Below, piece after piece: positions 43,859 through 43,973 of a stretch of 43,973 bases of DNA (within the stretch, counting starts at the first letter, position 1; each line of letters opens with the position of its first letter). The stretch comes from Thiotrichales bacterium (GTDB lineage Bacteria; Pseudomonadota; Gammaproteobacteria; HK1), in assembly GCA_026709935.1 (NCBI GenBank), contig JAPOSC010000046.1:1-43973 (forward strand), given 5' to 3'. Both the position numbers and the translations under genes were made by a program. A model generated the notes under the pieces. That model did no database searches. It saw nothing but the letters and a program-made list of their open reading frames with translations, and was not told where the DNA came from.

Positions 43859-43925
43859 GCCCGACCCCGCCCGCCGAGCCGAAAATCGGGCTCGCGGCTA
43901 GTCTCCGGTATAATTCCCAATATTT
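43859..43925 (+). repeat. Right inverted repeat of the island
   Basis: 67 bp matching the reverse complement of 40230-40297. It contains GGCTAGTCTCCGGTATAATT, with TATAAT at 43909-43914 pointing right, out of the island. Its inner part is itself an inverted repeat (TCGGCTCGG/CCGAGCCGA at about 43848-43882). Confidence 0.8.
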
Positions 43926-43973
43926 ACACCAAAATGGAAGGGAGAAAAAGACGGACAGAGGAGTGCGCCAGCG
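43926..43973 (+). other. Window edge with possible start of another gene
   Basis: After the TATAAT there is a purine-rich stretch GAAGGGAGAAAAAGA and CAGAGGAGTG at the edge. A gene may begin here or just beyond, but too little sequence remains to call it. Confidence 0.3.

Larger units (their letters stand above)
40230..43925. mobile_element. Candidate 3.7-kb inverted-repeat-bounded island
   Basis: The block between the two inverted ~67-bp repeats is visibly richer in A+T than the rest of the window. It holds small genes without recognisable chromosomal roles, a signal-peptide protein, and an IS1595-type transposase. A partial third copy of the repeat (43350-43373) lies inside. I see no certain target-site duplication. 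The alternative is that the repeats are duplicated promoter regions and not transposon ends. The transposase could move only itself. Confidence 0.45.

Noticed and set aside
40230..43925. Integron-like attC sites at the island repeats
   Set aside because: The conserved attC core words (GTTRRRY/RYYYAAC) are not seen, and the outer repeats are inverted, unlike cassette arrays.

Overview
The window is a high-GC proteobacterial chromosome segment. The gene content (MtlE/SmoE-type polyol ABC operon, long glycogen operon, OtsAB trehalose synthesis, E. coli-type glucokinase, IS1595 transposase) fits an alpha- or gammaproteobacterium with large carbohydrate stores, possibly salt adapted. The genus cannot be fixed from the sequence alone.

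Layout. (1) 1-6,740, minus strand: a polyol uptake operon (binding protein, two permeases, ATPase, mannitol-type dehydrogenase). A promoter/operator lies upstream of it, and a kinase gene wrecked by an internal deletion lies beyond that. A tandem 118-bp repeat flanks the operon's 3' end. (2) 6,724-9,000: an AAA-ATPase-like/PD-(D/E)XK protein and a secreted beta-helix protein. (3) 9,229-23,451, plus strand: glgC-glgA-glgX-malQ-pgm-glgP-glgB, a full glycogen synthesis and breakdown operon. (4) 23,700-25,203, minus strand: a C-terminally truncated sulfite reductase behind a complete ribosome-mediated attenuator, with a 28-codon leader peptide carrying CCCTC. (5) 25,356-33,318, minus strand: PhyH oxygenase, 6-phosphogluconate dehydrogenase, glucokinase, OtsA, GH15 hydrolase, OtsB. 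Glucose released from storage can be phosphorylated and sent to trehalose or the pentose phosphate pathway. (6) 33,512-38,071: an OmpR/EnvZ-type two-component pair, a small coiled-coil membrane protein and a DegP-type protease. (7) 38,245-40,193: a Phd/VapC-type toxin-antitoxin pair, a hydroxyacyl-CoA-type dehydrogenase and an orphan antitoxin. (8) 40,230-43,925: a visibly more AT-rich block of small unknown genes plus an IS1595-type transposase, bounded by inverted ~67-bp repeats. Each repeat carries an outward-reading TATAAT, so the block may be an undescribed mobile element.

A recurring theme is short tandem repeats. Inside genes their periods are multiples of three and the frame is kept: 30 bp in glgA and otsA, 42 bp in gnd, 12 bp in the histidine kinase, 24 bp in the protease, 21 bp in the coiled-coil gene, 9 bp in a small basic protein. 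In gaps between genes they are 11 or 13 bp, for example 13-bp arrays directly before pgm and before the response regulator. A 59-bp near-palindromic element (12-bp arms) embedded in the 118-bp module occurs three times and provides gene ends.

The strongest candidates for something new are the cysteine-leader attenuator (an 11-nt antiterminator match is visible), the 118-bp/59-bp palindromic module, the inverted-repeat-bounded island, and a C15 tract inside the 5' reading frame of a secreted protein.
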